From: Planctomycetota bacterium
Lineage (GTDB): Bacteria; Planctomycetota; Phycisphaerae; WQYP01
Direction of reading: 5' to 3'
Assembly: GCA_021790475.1 (NCBI GenBank)
Contig: JAJYDU010000005.1
Span: forward strand, 1-41,393
DNA length: 41,393 nucleotides
The notes beneath the pieces were generated by a model, which was given only the letters and a program-made list of their open reading frames with translations, did no database searches and was not told the DNA's origin. Every line of letters begins with the position of its first letter. Positions within the stretch are counted from its first letter, which is position 1. Both the position numbers and the translations under genes were made by a program. Shown piece after piece: positions 1 through 7,313 of this stretch.

Positions 1-561
1 ACCGCCAACATTCTTCTGCACGCCTCGGCCGATTCGCTGGTGATTCTTGATGAAGTCGGCCGCGGCACCAGCACGCTGGACGGTCTGGCGCTGGCCTGGG
101 CCATCGCCGAATATCTCGCCGACACCACCCGCTGCCGGGCGCTTTTCGCCACGCATTATCACGAGTTGACCGAGCTGGCCGAAACCACGTCCGTCGTGGT
201 CAATTACAATGTACTGGTGCGCGAATGGGAGGACCAGATTCTTTTCATGCACCGCATCGTACCCGGTCGGGCGGACCGTTCCTACGGCGTGCAGGTGGCG
301 CGCCTCGCCGGCGTGCCGCGCAGCGTGATTCAGCGCGCCCGCCGGCTCATGGAGCAGCTTAGCGTGCACGTGGGCAAAATCCGCCCCCGCGCCGCCGCCA
401 CCGCCGCCGCGGCCCAGAGCAATCTTTTCGATCCGGTCCAGTCCCAGGCGCTCTCCCAGCTGCAATCGTTCGATCCGGACCGCATGTCGCCCATGCAGGC
501 GTGGGAAGCCCTTAAAATGCTCCAGGGAATGCTTGCGGAAAATCCTTCGGAGCGCGTATGA
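1..561 (+). CDS. mutS: DNA mismatch repair ATPase MutS, C-terminal part (5' end outside the window)
   Basis: This is the C-terminal 186 residues of MutS, which binds mismatched DNA and recruits MutL through its ATPase cycle. The frame is open from base 1, so the gene begins upstream; the ORF-track start at 40 is only an internal GTG. Visible are the Walker B segment [13 protein letters not shown], the ATHYHEL signature of the ABC-type ATPase domain, and the [12 protein letters not shown] helix that follows it. After RARRLMEQL comes an Ala/Arg-rich linker and the pentapeptide QSNLF, which fits the QxxLF beta-clamp-binding motif placed similarly in other MutS proteins. The end is a short helical domain ([17 protein letters not shown]). 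It converges with the GH3 gene about 155 bp downstream. The identification is secure; the clamp motif is an inference from pattern and position. Confidence 0.96.
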   Translation, partial: TANILLHASADSLVILDEVGRGTSTLDGLALAWAIAEYLADTTRCRALFATHYHELTELAETTSVVVNYNVLVREWEDQILFMHRIVPGRADRSYGVQVARLAGVPRSVIQRARRLMEQLSVHVGKIRPRAAATAAAAQSNLFDPVQSQALSQLQSFDPDRMSPMQAWEALKMLQGMLAENPSERV

Positions 562-717
562 GAGGCTGATTTTCGCGGGGCGGCGCGGAAGGCGGCGGAC
601 CGCTACTTGAAAATATATATGTACGTGTTTTAATTATATGTGTCCGTTCTTCCCGGCCCGGGCGTGGTTCAATCCCCGCCGCCGCGTCGTCGGGGTATAA
701 CCGGTTCGTTGGCGGGG
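562..717. other. convergent intergenic region, mutS / GH3 glycosidase
   Basis: This gap separates two converging genes. It contains a very AT-rich patch (about 606-645) between GC-rich flanks, and an imperfect GC hairpin around 676-697 (CCCCGCCGCC/GTCGTCGGGG) without a clear T-run. Termination for both genes probably occurs here, but no convincing intrinsic terminator is visible. Confidence 0.4.
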
Positions 718-3426
718 TTATCGCACTCTCGCGGGCGCCGCCACGGTACAGAGCGTTTCCGGTCCGCCCGGATCGCCGACCGCCGGCTGAAGTTGAACCG
801 TCGCGCGCAGATGAATGTCCGCCGAGGAACTGCCGATCAGCAGTTGCAACTCCCCCGGCGCAAGAACAAACTTCCGTTGCGCCTCATGCCAGTACCATAA
901 GGCCTGTTCCAGAAACGACAGGTGAAAGGAAACGCTTTTGCTTTCCCCGGGCGCCAGCTCCACGCGTTGGAAACCCACCAGTTGTTTGATGGGCCGCTGC
1001 ACCGGCGACTTGGGCGCGGTGATGTAAAATTGCACTACCTCCGCGCCGCGCCGCTGACCAATGTTTTGAATCAGCGCGGTCAAAGTGATGGACCCGCCCG
1101 GACCGAGCGTATCCGAGGAGACTTTCAGATCGCTCATTTGGAACCGGGTGTAACTTAAGCCAAACCCAAAGGGGTAAAGCGGCTTGCCCTCAAAGTACAT
1201 ATAGGTGCGGCCCTTGCGAATGTCGTAGTTGTGGAACGGCGGCAACTGCTCCACCGATTGATACCATGTGCAGCAGGTCTTGCCGCCGGGGTTGTAGTCG
1301 CCGAAAAGCACGTCGGCGATGGCCGTGCCCTGGGCCTGGCCGGCGAAAATCGCCGCCACAATGGCCGGCAGATGCGCCTGTTCCCAATTCACCGCCACAG
1401 TGTTGTTGCTGGAGAGCACCAGTACGGTTTTGGGATTTGCCGCGTAACACGCCTGGATCAATTCGTGCTGAGCGCCGGTAAGTCCGGTGGTTTTTCGGTC
1501 TTGCCCTTCCTGGTCCACGCTCTGATTAACGCCGCAGACCATGATTACCATATCCGCATCCCGGGCGGCGTCTACTGCTTTCCGGAATAACTCTTCTTTT
1601 TTTGGCTCGATAATTCCGCAGCCAGGATGGTAGACGAGTTGAGGCTTGCCCGGTTGCGGAGACGGTGGCGGAGGCGGCGGAGTAAGCTGGAATTGTTCGA
1701 CGTTGAACAGATACAAGCCGTTCCCGGAGAATTTAAAAAATACCTTGTGCTCGCCGGTAACGCCGTGCAGCGGAGCAGAAACATTGGTCCAGTTCTGCCA
1801 GCCGCCGGTTGGAGGAACTTTTAAGGTGGCGGCCAGAGGACCATGGAGACTCTCAAGGCGGACTTCAATGGAGCCGCCCCGGGTTTGGCTGGCGACCCGA
1901 ATGACGATCTCCTTTTTGCCGGTGAAATCCTGCGGTTTGAATTCCAGCCAGGATCCGTTGGTAATGAAGCCGACATAGACGCTTCTTTCGTCGGATGGCG
2001 CGGTTTGAATAGCCCGTTTTCCACCGCCGGAGCGGATAAAACTACCCGCCAATATTTCAGGATAATAAATCTCCGCACCCAAAGCGGCCGCGATCCCCTC
2101 CAGCGGTGAAATTTGCACGGTAGGCTGGCCGCTGTAACCACCGAGATGAAAGCCCGCCAGCGGCCCGATAACCGCAACTTTTTTCAGCGCCGATTTATCC
2201 AGCGGTAAAAAGTTATTATCATTCTTGAGCAGCACCAGGCTTTGCCGCGCCGCTTCCACCGCCAAAGCCCGGTGGGCCGGCGAATCCACCACGTCAAAGG
2301 TTATCCGGTTGTACGCAACCCGCTCCGGCGGATCGAACAGTCCCAGCAGGCAACGCGCCGTCAACAGCCGCGTGACCGCGCGGGAGATATCGGCTTCGCT
2401 GAGAAGTTCCAAATCCACCGCTTTGGCCAGATGCTTTTGGTACGTATCGCCGCAATTCAGATCGCATCCCGCCTGCATGGCCAGCGCTGCCGCCTGATGC
2501 AGCGTCGGTACGTAATGGTGGGGATTGTAAATGTTGTAGACGGCGTCGCAGTCGGAGGTAACGTAGCCGCGGAACCCCCAGCGATCGCGCAACAGACTGG
2601 TGAGCAGAAAGCGATCGGCGCTGCAGGGCACGCCGTTGACGGCGTTGTAAGCGCTCATCACCGTAAATACCCCGGCGTCGGTTACGCAGGCGCGGTAGGC
2701 GCGGGTGTAATATTCCCAGAAGCTTCGTGCATCGACCGAAGCGGATACTTCCATGCGATCATCATCGGTGTTGTTGCAGATGAAATGCTTGGCGCAGGCC
2801 GTGGTTTTCAGGTAGTTCGGATCATTCCCCTGCATGCCAAGAACCACCTGCACCGCCCACGTGCCCGCCAGGCAGGGGTCTTCCCCCGGCGCTTCTTCGC
2901 AGCGGCCCCACCGCGGGTCGCGGTGCAGGTTCAACGTTTGCGGCGAATAATAACTCAGGCCGATATTTTCTTTCTTGTGGTAGGCCCGGGCCTCGTCGGA
3001 AACCGCCGTGTAAACTTTGCGGGCCAACGCGGGATTCCATGAGCAGGCCATCGCCAGCGGCAGCGGAAACGATGTAACCGGCGCCGCCCGCACCAAACCG
3101 TGCAGCGCTTCGCCACTATAATAACTGTAGGCCGGCAGGCCCAACCGTTTGATGGCCGGAGCGCTGATGCCGGTCTGGGCGATCTTTTCCGCCAGCGTCA
3201 TTTGGTCCGCCAGGGCCGCGGCCCGGTTCCAGGCCTTCTTATAAGCCTCCGGGGAAGGACCGATTCGTTGAGCGTCTGACCGCTCCCGCCGGCTATCGGG
3301 ATTGGCGATCGGCATTTGCGCACAGCCGGCCATGGCCAGAACAGCGCCCGCCGCCGCGGCCACGGCGATAAATTCCCGTCGATCCAATGGGGTATTGGCA
3401 TGGTTTTGTTCTTTTCGCCGGGTCAT
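718..3426 (-). CDS. exported glycoside hydrolase family 3 (beta-glucosidase/xylosidase type) with inserted carbohydrate-binding domain
   Basis: A 902-residue GH3 enzyme, predicted to remove terminal beta-linked sugars from plant-type glycans outside the cytoplasm. The ATG at 3426 is chosen over the ORF-track start at 3504 because AGGAG lies 8 nt upstream and the protein then opens with a Tat lipoprotein signal (LDRREFIAVAAAAGAVLAMAGC, acylated Cys about residue 35). The GH3 N-terminal barrel follows, with GYVTSDCDAVYN carrying the predicted nucleophile Asp and AKHFICNN for substrate binding. The C-terminal sandwich domain is interrupted by a roughly 130-residue CBM6-like beta domain (VYVGFITNGSWLEF to VEQFQLTP) ending in a Pro-rich linker. 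A fibronectin-III-like domain closes the protein. The region around SYYSGEALHG resembles xylosidase/glucosidase subfamilies; exact substrate is not readable from sequence. It follows the cyclo-ligase gene on the same strand. Confidence 0.93.
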   Translation of the reverse strand: MTRRKEQNHANTPLDRREFIAVAAAAGAVLAMAGCAQMPIANPDSRRERSDAQRIGPSPEAYKKAWNRAAALADQMTLAEKIAQTGISAPAIKRLGLPAYSYYSGEALHGLVRAAPVTSFPLPLAMACSWNPALARKVYTAVSDEARAYHKKENIGLSYYSPQTLNLHRDPRWGRCEEAPGEDPCLAGTWAVQVVLGMQGNDPNYLKTTACAKHFICNNTDDDRMEVSASVDARSFWEYYTRAYRACVTDAGVFTVMSAYNAVNGVPCSADRFLLTSLLRDRWGFRGYVTSDCDAVYNIYNPHHYVPTLHQAAALAMQAGCDLNCGDTYQKHLAKAVDLELLSEADISRAVTRLLTARCLLGLFDPPERVAYNRITFDVVDSPAHRALAVEAARQSLVLLKNDNNFLPLDKSALKKVAVIGPLAGFHLGGYSGQPTVQISPLEGIAAALGAEIYYPEILAGSFIRSGGGKRAIQTAPSDERSVYVGFITNGSWLEFKPQDFTGKKEIVIRVASQTRGGSIEVRLESLHGPLAATLKVPPTGGWQNWTNVSAPLHGVTGEHKVFFKFSGNGLYLFNVEQFQLTPPPPPPSPQPGKPQLVYHPGCGIIEPKKEELFRKAVDAARDADMVIMVCGVNQSVDQEGQDRKTTGLTGAQHELIQACYAANPKTVLVLSSNNTVAVNWEQAHLPAIVAAIFAGQAQGTAIADVLFGDYNPGGKTCCTWYQSVEQLPPFHNYDIRKGRTYMYFEGKPLYPFGFGLSYTRFQMSDLKVSSDTLGPGGSITLTALIQNIGQRRGAEVVQFYITAPKSPVQRPIKQLVGFQRVELAPGESKSVSFHLSFLEQALWYWHEAQRKFVLAPGELQLLIGSSSADIHLRATVQLQPAVGDPGGPETLCTVAAPARVR

Positions 3427-3537
3427 GAGAATAACTCCTGAAAAATACTTGGCGCCTCTCCGGATAACCAATGGCCCCCGCATTCTTTCTGGCGGGAGAC
3501 GCACTTCTAAGCGGATTCGAACCAGATTGCCGCGCCG

Positions 3538-4110
3538 TCAACGGCCGCAGCGCACGATTTGCCGATCCGTAACAATCATCTGCATCGGGATATCGTGCGC
3601 CTCGAACGGTATCGTCTCGTCGATCAATTGTTCGTGAAAACACAAGGCGATCCGTAAACCGTGAAAATCGCCCTGCGAAAGAAACCGATCGTAAAAGCCT
3701 TTGCCCCGTCCCACCCGATAGCCACTCCGGTCGAAAGCCATTCCCGGCACGGCCACCAGGTCGATAAGTCCCAGCGATACCACCGTTCCCTGCACGGGTT
3801 CACGAAGAGAGGCGCCCCCCTGGCCGGAGGTGGTGTCCAAGCTTTTGATTTCAACCGGCTCGATCTGCCGCTCCCGCCAGCGTATACGGGGAACGGCGAT
3901 GGATTTCCCATCTTTCCAGGCTTGAATGGCCAGTGTGGAGGTTTCAACTTCGTTTTCCATGGAAAGGAAAAGCATGATCAACTGGGCGTTACGGAACTCC
4001 CGGGTTTCGGCAAGCTTTCGACAGACGGCCAGGGATCGCGTATGCCGCTCGTCGGGAGAAATTTCCGCCAGCAGCGAACGCATCCGGGCACGAATTTGCG
4101 CCTTGTCCAT
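3538..4110 (-). CDS. 5-formyltetrahydrofolate cyclo-ligase
   Basis: A 190-residue member of the 5-formyl-THF cyclo-ligase (MTHFS/YgfA) family. These enzymes use ATP to turn 5-formyl-THF into 5,10-methenyl-THF and so return folate to one-carbon metabolism. The family pattern is clear: N-terminal basic helix (MDKAQIRARMRSLLAEIS), the substrate loop MENEVETSTL, and the glycine-rich ATP/Mg motif GYRVGRGKGFYDRFL near residues 128-145. Length is typical. AAGGA lies about 8 nt before the ATG. It follows rarA by about 70 bp on the same strand, so the two are probably co-transcribed. A second folate enzyme, GlyA, lies far away at 34 kb. Confidence 0.93.
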   Translation of the reverse strand: MDKAQIRARMRSLLAEISPDERHTRSLAVCRKLAETREFRNAQLIMLFLSMENEVETSTLAIQAWKDGKSIAVPRIRWRERQIEPVEIKSLDTTSGQGGASLREPVQGTVVSLGLIDLVAVPGMAFDRSGYRVGRGKGFYDRFLSQGDFHGLRIALCFHEQLIDETIPFEAHDIPMQMIVTDRQIVRCGR

Positions 4111-4177
4111 AAACCATCCTTTATGAACCGAACTTGACTAATCATCCCGAAGCCCGGCCCGGCGTCAAGGCAAAATG

Positions 4178-5566
4178 TCATGAAGGATCACCACCCCCGG
4201 CTTCCATTGCGGAATCCGGCGGCACAGCGGCGGCCGCCGCCGCGGAGCGAATAGCCGCCAGTTTTTCCAGATAGGCGCGAAGAACCGCCTCATGTCCCCG
4301 ATCGGTCGGTTGATAATACCGTTTGTCCACGCCCAGGTATTCCTGGGGAACATACCCTTGTGGAAAATCATGGGCGTATTGGTAGCCGGTATGGCCGAGT
4401 TCGGCCGCGCCGCGATAGTTTGAATCACGCAAATGACGCGGTACGGGTTGGGTTCTTTGTTCGCGCACATCCCGCATGGCCTGGTCAATGGCCACGGTGG
4501 CGGCGTTGCTTTTCGCAGAGCAGGCCAGGTAGGTGACCGCTTGTGCCAACGTCAGCCGGCATTCCGGCAGGCCGACAAATTCGGAAATCTGTACGGCGGC
4601 GGCGGCGAGCACGACGGCCATCGGATCGGCGTTACCGATGTCCTCGGAAGCGCAGATGGCGATTCGCCGGGCGATGAACCGCGGGTCTTCACCGGATGCG
4701 AGCATGCGCGCCAGCCAGTACACGGCGGCGTCGGGATCGCTTCCCCTGATGCTTTTGATCAGGGCGCTGGCGGTATCAAAGTGTTCATCCCCGGTGGGAT
4801 CGTAAACCAGAGCCTTGCTCTGGATCGATTCGCGCGCTGCGTCCAGAGAGATGATGAGCGGCTGACCGGCGGCGGAATCCGGCGCCGACTGGGAAAGCAC
4901 GGCGATTTCCAGGGCCAGCAAGGCGCAACGGGCGTCGCCATCGCAGATTCGCGTCAGGTACTCCATTGCCGCCGGTTCCATTCGCACGCACAAGCCGGGG
5001 AATCCGCGCTGCGGATCATGAATGGCCCGTTCGAGAATTTGCCCGATGTCCTGGGGCGACAACGGTTCAAATTGAAAAATCCGGCTGCGCGAAACCAGGG
5101 GAGCATTGACCGCAAAAAACGGGTTCAGGGTGGTCGCGCCAATGAGCACCACGATTCCCTGTTCCACATCGGAAAGAAGTATATCCTGCTGGCCGCGGTT
5201 GAAACGATGAATTTCGTCAATAAACAGCACGGTTTGCTGGCCGGTGTTCTCAAGCAGCGCCCGGGCGTCGGCCAACAGGTCGCGCACCTCTTTAACGCCG
5301 GCCGCGGCCGCGTGGATCTCAACAAAGCGCCGCCGGGTGGACTGCGCTATGAGCTGGGCGAGAGTTGTTTTGCCTGTTCCGGCCGGACCATAAAAAAGCG
5401 CGCTCAGGAGCCGGTCCGCCTCGATCATTCGTCGCAGCAGTTTTCCCGGTCCCAGGATGTGCTGTTGGCCGACAAATTCTTCCAAAGAGCGGGGGCGCAT
5501 GCGCACCGCCAGAGGCTGTGCGGATTCGAGGCGTTTGAGCCGGCTGGATGCGAAAAGGTCCGGCAC
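4178..5566 (-). CDS. rarA: replication-associated recombination protein A (AAA+ ATPase)
   Basis: A 462-residue RarA/MgsA/WRNIP1-family clamp-loader-like ATPase that acts at stalled replication forks. It has the family opening QPLAVRMRPRSLEEFVGQQH, a Walker A GPAGTGKTT at about residues 60-68, a Walker B VLFIDEIHRF, and the C-terminal MgsA tetramerisation region containing the RGSDPDAAVYWLARML and EDIGNADPMA signatures. The tail is Ala-rich and unconserved. Translation most likely begins at the GTG at 5566, preceded by GGGAGG with 5-7 nt spacing. It stands between trxA (upstream, same strand, about 230 bp) and the cyclo-ligase gene. Confidence 0.95.
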   Translation of the reverse strand: MPDLFASSRLKRLESAQPLAVRMRPRSLEEFVGQQHILGPGKLLRRMIEADRLLSALFYGPAGTGKTTLAQLIAQSTRRRFVEIHAAAAGVKEVRDLLADARALLENTGQQTVLFIDEIHRFNRGQQDILLSDVEQGIVVLIGATTLNPFFAVNAPLVSRSRIFQFEPLSPQDIGQILERAIHDPQRGFPGLCVRMEPAAMEYLTRICDGDARCALLALEIAVLSQSAPDSAAGQPLIISLDAARESIQSKALVYDPTGDEHFDTASALIKSIRGSDPDAAVYWLARMLASGEDPRFIARRIAICASEDIGNADPMAVVLAAAAVQISEFVGLPECRLTLAQAVTYLACSAKSNAATVAIDQAMRDVREQRTQPVPRHLRDSNYRGAAELGHTGYQYAHDFPQGYVPQEYLGVDKRYYQPTDRGHEAVLRAYLEKLAAIRSAAAAAAVPPDSAMEAGGGDPS

Positions 5567-5762
5567 TCTACCTCCCGGTTACATCAACACGCCTGCCGGA
5601 GCGGTGCGCCACTTTGCCTGCGGGTACGCACCACCGAGGCGCAGTAAGTCCGGCCGGGGATACGTCTATTTTCCGCGCCCCTTATTGGCTGCATTTCCGG
5701 ATACCACACAATGGAACCCGGCGCACGCGGATTTTTTCGCAGGCGACGCGACACGAAATATT

Positions 5763-5794
5763 CCGAATCCGCCCGCCGGCGGGGCGATATTCGG
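5763..5794 (-). terminator. candidate hairpin terminator after trxA
   Basis: Immediately downstream of the trxA stop, the minus strand carries CCGAAT...ATTCGG enclosing a GCCCCGCCGGCGGGC core, a strong hairpin. The following AATATTTCGT is only weakly U-rich, so the site may be a pause or mRNA-stabilising hairpin, not a full intrinsic terminator. Confidence 0.5.
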
Positions 5795-5796
5795 CA

Positions 5797-6141
5797 TCAA
5801 GATACCGGCTTGGCGACCACGGAATCGAGGGCTGCTTTGAACTCCTTTTTCGACGTAAGTCCGACAAATCTTCGGGCGATCTGCCCCTTGTTGAAGAGGA
5901 TAATCGTGGGAATGGCGCTGATGTTGAATTTCATGGCCGTGTCACGATTGGAGTCCGTGTCCACCTTACCGACTTTCACGCGGTCTTTGTATTCATCGGC
6001 CAGTTCTTCGATGGTCGGCGCCAGCATGCGGCAGGGACCGCACCATTGGGCCCAAAAATCCACGAGAACAGGCTGTGAACCGTTGAGAACCTCCTGCTGA
6101 AAGTTGGCGTCTGTAATCTGCAAGACATTGTTTCCAGCCAT
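5797..6141 (-). CDS. trxA: thioredoxin
   Basis: A 114-residue classical thioredoxin, a cytoplasmic dithiol-disulfide oxidoreductase reduced by thioredoxin reductase. The active site WCGPC is intact within DFWAQWCGPCRML, and the cis-proline turn is present as SAIPTIILF. VDFWA and VGKVDTD are the standard strand signatures. AGGAG lies 6 nt before the ATG at 6141. A strong hairpin follows the stop, and a nested palindrome (6240-6282) separates it from the membrane protein gene upstream. It is probably a single-gene or two-gene transcription unit. Confidence 0.97.
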   Translation of the reverse strand: MAGNNVLQITDANFQQEVLNGSQPVLVDFWAQWCGPCRMLAPTIEELADEYKDRVKVGKVDTDSNRDTAMKFNISAIPTIILFNKGQIARRFVGLTSKKEFKAALDSVVAKPVS

Positions 6142-6239
6142 TATTTTCTCCTGTAGGCGACTCGCGGGAGCTTACCCGGCATCCATGAAATGTTAGGAGG
6201 CGATTTCGGGGGTGTCAAACTTGGATGGCGGCGACGAGG

Positions 6240-6282
6240 GGGTGAGTGGCACGGGGGTGAAACTCACCCGCTCCACTCACCC
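6240..6282. repeat. nested perfect palindrome upstream of trxA
   Basis: The outer arms GGGTGAGTGG (6240-6249) and CCACTCACCC (6273-6282) are perfectly complementary over 10 bp and enclose a second pair, GGGTGA/TCACCC. Neither side is followed by a T-run. It could be a terminator-like pause site for the upstream membrane protein gene, an operator, or a repeat element. Confidence 0.6.
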
Positions 6283-6333
6283 AAGTCGTCGGCCCAACTG
6301 GGGCCAGCTTTGCAAAAAGAGGCCGCCATCTTC

Positions 6334-6855
6334 TCACATACGCTCCGAACGCGGGTGGCGGCTTATTTCCAGAAGAAATGAAGCGGCCATGGAAACCAGG
6401 GCAATGACGATCAGCGGAATTCGGATCATCGGCGCCAGCGCCATTCGCATCCACCAGGGCGGCGGGACAACAGGCCTGGGATTAACGGGAACCAGGGCGT
6501 CATCAATCAGGCTCTGAACGCTGCGCGGACGAGCCGGCGCCCCGAGCGGCAACACTTGTTCGTTCGGATTGATGATATCAAGTTGGCGATCGGCTAGACG
6601 CCGCATGAGACGGGGATCGGTGGTGGCCGCCTTCAAAAATCTCCGTTGCAGTGCGATTTTTTCATTGACCAACCCGAGCGTGGCCTGAAGATCATTCCGC
6701 TGGCGACGGGCATATTGCATGGCGTTGCAAGCCGGGCCTAAAACAACCACGGCAATAATCAGCAAAGAAGCGAGCAGCATCGCCCAACTTACGACGCCGA
6801 CGCTGAATACCAGCGGCAAGACGATGAATTTTGGAGCATACCGATAACGGCGCAT
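6334..6855 (-). CDS. conserved-looking membrane protein of unknown function
   Basis: I do not recognise a named family. The protein of about 173 residues (from the ATG at 6855; the track start at 6924 adds an unlikely 23 residues) starts with a basic patch MRRYRYAPK, then a long hydrophobic stretch (FIVLPLVFSVGVVSWAMLLASLLIIAVVVLG) long enough for one kinked or two short membrane helices. A charged coiled-coil-like segment follows (RRQRNDLQATLGLVNEKIALQRRFLKAA). The C-terminus has a Pro-rich stretch (PVNPRPVVPPPWW) and a final membrane helix (IRIPLIVIALVSMAASFLL). No catalytic motif is visible. A ribosome-binding site is weak (GGA about 10 nt upstream). A role in the envelope is only a guess. 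Confidence 0.6.
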   Translation of the reverse strand: MRRYRYAPKFIVLPLVFSVGVVSWAMLLASLLIIAVVVLGPACNAMQYARRQRNDLQATLGLVNEKIALQRRFLKAATTDPRLMRRLADRQLDIINPNEQVLPLGAPARPRSVQSLIDDALVPVNPRPVVPPPWWMRMALAPMIRIPLIVIALVSMAASFLLEISRHPRSERM

Positions 6856-7006
6856 GCGCAATTCCGTCCCTGGAACAAGGAACCGGCTCCTCAACATTGT
6901 GCCGGGTGGAACGTGGCAATACAAGTATAATCAAGCTTGAAACGTCATACACTCTCCAGATACCAAATGCAGGTATTTTATCGCCAATTATAGCCGGAAA
7001 ACACGT

Positions 7007-7036
7007 TTGACACCGCTCCGGGTTGTGTTATTATAT
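7007..7036 (+). promoter_or_regulatory. candidate sigma-70 promoter of the cimA leader
   Basis: A perfect -35 box TTGACA (7007-7012) is followed by TATTAT (7029-7034, 16-nt spacer) or TTATAT (7031-7036, 18-nt spacer). Transcription would start near 7042, about 270 nt ahead of the cimA start codon, and run through the structured leader and terminator described next. Confidence 0.6.
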
Positions 7037-7041
7037 GTTGC

Positions 7042-7250
7042 TTGGAAACGAGGTGTTTCGTGCGGACAGATCGTGCAGCTTTCCAATCGCTGCCAGCCAG
7101 GGCGACCGGAGTACCGGCGGCCCGGGTTGTTGTCCGCGCTGCCATTGCCCCGATCGGCGGCAGGATGATCCCGGCCGCACGGTAGGGCGCCCCAATTTCC
7201 CGAAATTTCGTTTTTTTCGCGCCCTGCCGATCTTAGCAGGGTTTTTTATT
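7042..7250 (+). ncRNA. structured leader RNA or small RNA ahead of cimA
   Basis: The region between the predicted transcription start and the intrinsic terminator has no convincing ORF but many helices. GTGCGGACA (7060-7068) pairs with TGTCCGCGC (7131-7139) over 9 bp with one G-U. Inside this lies a GGGC/GCCC hairpin enclosing CCGG-AGTA-CCGG. Downstream, CTGCC (7139-7143) pairs with GGCAG (7159-7163). It could be a cis-regulatory attenuator for branched-chain amino acid synthesis, a riboswitch of unknown class, or an independent sRNA of about 200 nt. I see no T-box motif and do not match it to 6S, SRP or tmRNA. The track ORF beginning at 7023 passes through it only as an N-terminal extension of cimA. 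Confidence 0.4.
7222..7250 (+). terminator. intrinsic terminator or attenuator upstream of cimA
   Basis: CCCTGC (7222-7227) and GCAGGG (7236-7241) form a perfect 6-bp stem with an 8-nt loop, followed directly by TTTTTTATT. This is a textbook Rho-independent terminator lying about 65 bp before the cimA start, on the coding strand of cimA. That position suggests attenuation or the end of a separate small RNA. Confidence 0.75.
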
Positions 7251-7283
7251 GATGGATTCCATGAATTTCTTGAGAATATAAAG

Positions 7284-7299
7284 TCCCGATCCATCGGGG
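7284..7299. repeat. short palindrome TCCCGAT-N-ATCGGGG (copy 1)
   Basis: TCCCGATCCATCGGGG forms a small hairpin between the terminator and the cimA ribosome-binding site. Closely similar palindromes occur at 8995-9012 and 28910-28927, so it appears to be a dispersed repeat. Confidence 0.55.
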
Positions 7300-7313
7300 C
7301 AGGCGAGGTTTTT

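Noticed and set aside
655-682. T-arm-like sequence GGTTCAATCCCCGCCGCC, suggesting the 3' end of a tRNA or tmRNA
   Set aside because: The T stem pairs only with a bulge, and no acceptor, D or anticodon arms precede it; upstream DNA is mutS coding sequence.
3505-3530. Reverse-strand CTGGTTCGAATCCGC, a perfect tRNA T-loop string
   Set aside because: The flanking bases do not form a T stem and the sequence upstream is the cyclo-ligase coding region; chance match.
7023-7313. N-terminal extension of cimA as drawn in the ORF track
   Set aside because: It starts next to the promoter -10 box, passes through an intrinsic terminator and lacks similarity to the family; the start at 7314 has a ribosome-binding site.
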